Positions 8,080 through 8,448 of a DNA stretch of 8,448 nucleotides are shown here, piece after piece. The position numbers and the translations under genes were made by a program. Source of the DNA: Myxococcota bacterium (GTDB lineage Bacteria; Myxococcota_A; Polyangia; HGW-17; JAJRWW01); contig JAJRWW010000299.1 in the NCBI GenBank assembly GCA_024276595.1, positions 1-8,448 of the forward strand, in the 5' to 3' direction. How positions within the stretch are numbered: the stretch's first letter is position 1; every line of letters begins with the position of its first letter. Below the pieces are notes generated by a model. That model saw nothing but the letters and a program-made list of their open reading frames with translations, was not told the origin of the DNA and did not search any database.

Positions 8080-8448
8080 ATGCGCGAAACAGTTATCGTA
8101 GCTGCGTGTCGCACGGCGGCTGGCAAGGCCAACCGCGGTTCGCTGATTCACACGCGGCCTGACGACATGGCCGCTGCTGTCCTGGCCGAGGTCGTAAAGC
8201 GCGCCGGCGTGGACCCCAAGATGGTGGAGGACGTGGTCCTCGGCTGCGCCATGCCCGAGGCCGAGCAGGGCATGAACGTGAGCCGCGTGGCGGTGCACCT
8301 GGCGGGCTTCCCGGACGAGGTCCCAGCCATGACCGTCAACCGCTTCTGCTCCTCGGGGCTCCAGGCCATCTGGAACGTGGCCACTGACATCATGGCCGGC
8401 ATGATCGACGTGGGCATCGCCGGCGGCACCGAGACCATGACCATGATC
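8080..8448 (+). CDS. fadA: Acetyl-CoA acyltransferase (thiolase), N-terminal part
   Basis: The first 123 codons of a thiolase are present and the frame is open to the window end; a full protein is about 390-430 aa. The opening RETVIVAACRTAAGK is the usual thiolase start, and VNRFCSSGLQA holds the nucleophilic Cys90 that takes the acyl group. GGTETMTM (from about residue 115) is also a conserved thiolase stretch. It catalyses the last step of beta-oxidation, cleaving 3-ketoacyl-CoA with CoA. A strong GGAGG (8066-8070) precedes the ATG. It lies 52 bases after fadN in the same direction, the same pairing as fadN-fadA in Bacillus. The His and second Cys of the active site lie beyond the window. 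Confidence 0.92.
   Translation, partial: MRETVIVAACRTAAGKANRGSLIHTRPDDMAAAVLAEVVKRAGVDPKMVEDVVLGCAMPEAEQGMNVSRVAVHLAGFPDEVPAMTVNRFCSSGLQAIWNVATDIMAGMIDVGIAGGTETMTMI

Noticed and set aside
6408..8132. 574-codon minus-strand frame opposite fadN
   Set aside because: Low-complexity composition rich in His, Leu, Val and Gly, mirror of the fadN codon pattern; no domain.

Overview
The window is G+C-rich, with long open frames on both strands and short, A+T-richer intergenic gaps. Gene content points to a Gram-negative bacterium of the deltaproteobacterial or Myxococcota type. The signs are tandem PilZ domains, a eukaryotic-like kinase remnant joined to a PEGA domain, a small Cys-rich lipoprotein, and a FadN-type fused beta-oxidation enzyme. 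The lineage is an inference from gene style; no rRNA or marker gene is present.

Left edge (1-999): the first codons of a leftward gene run off the edge. An A+T-rich divergent region follows, with a candidate promoter and a 17-bp dyad. Next is a rightward two-domain PilZ gene cut by an in-frame TAG. The stop lies between the RxxxR and DxSxxG halves of the second, c-di-GMP-binding PilZ domain, and the reading frame is the same on both sides.

Centre (1000-4681): a leftward glycogen debranching enzyme (GlgX, 706 aa) ends toward the PilZ gene. Its start lies back to back with a rightward two-gene unit: a degenerate kinase N-lobe/TM/PEGA protein and, coupled to it through an overlapping stop codon and ribosome binding site, a Cys-rich lipoprotein. 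The 84-bp divergent gap carries candidate promoters in both directions whose -35 elements share the palindrome TTGATCAA. The glgX promoter sits so close to its ATG that a leaderless mRNA is predicted.

Right (4682-8448): a gap with a perfect 12-bp-stem hairpin and a promoter with a consensus -35 precedes a TetR regulator, with a 7+7 bp operator-like palindrome in its leader. Then come the fused 3-hydroxyacyl-CoA dehydrogenase/enoyl-CoA hydratase (FadN-type) and the start of its thiolase partner (FadA), which continues past the window. This looks like a tetR-fadN-fadA beta-oxidation operon, the regulator probably answering to fatty acyl-CoA as in other TetR-type fatty-acid regulators. The metabolic theme is use of carbon reserves (glycogen debranching, fatty-acid breakdown).

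The parts most worth following up are the pseudokinase-PEGA/Cys-rich lipoprotein pair, for which I recognise no described function, and the split PilZ gene. I saw no CRISPR array, tRNA, rRNA, IS element or clear phage gene.
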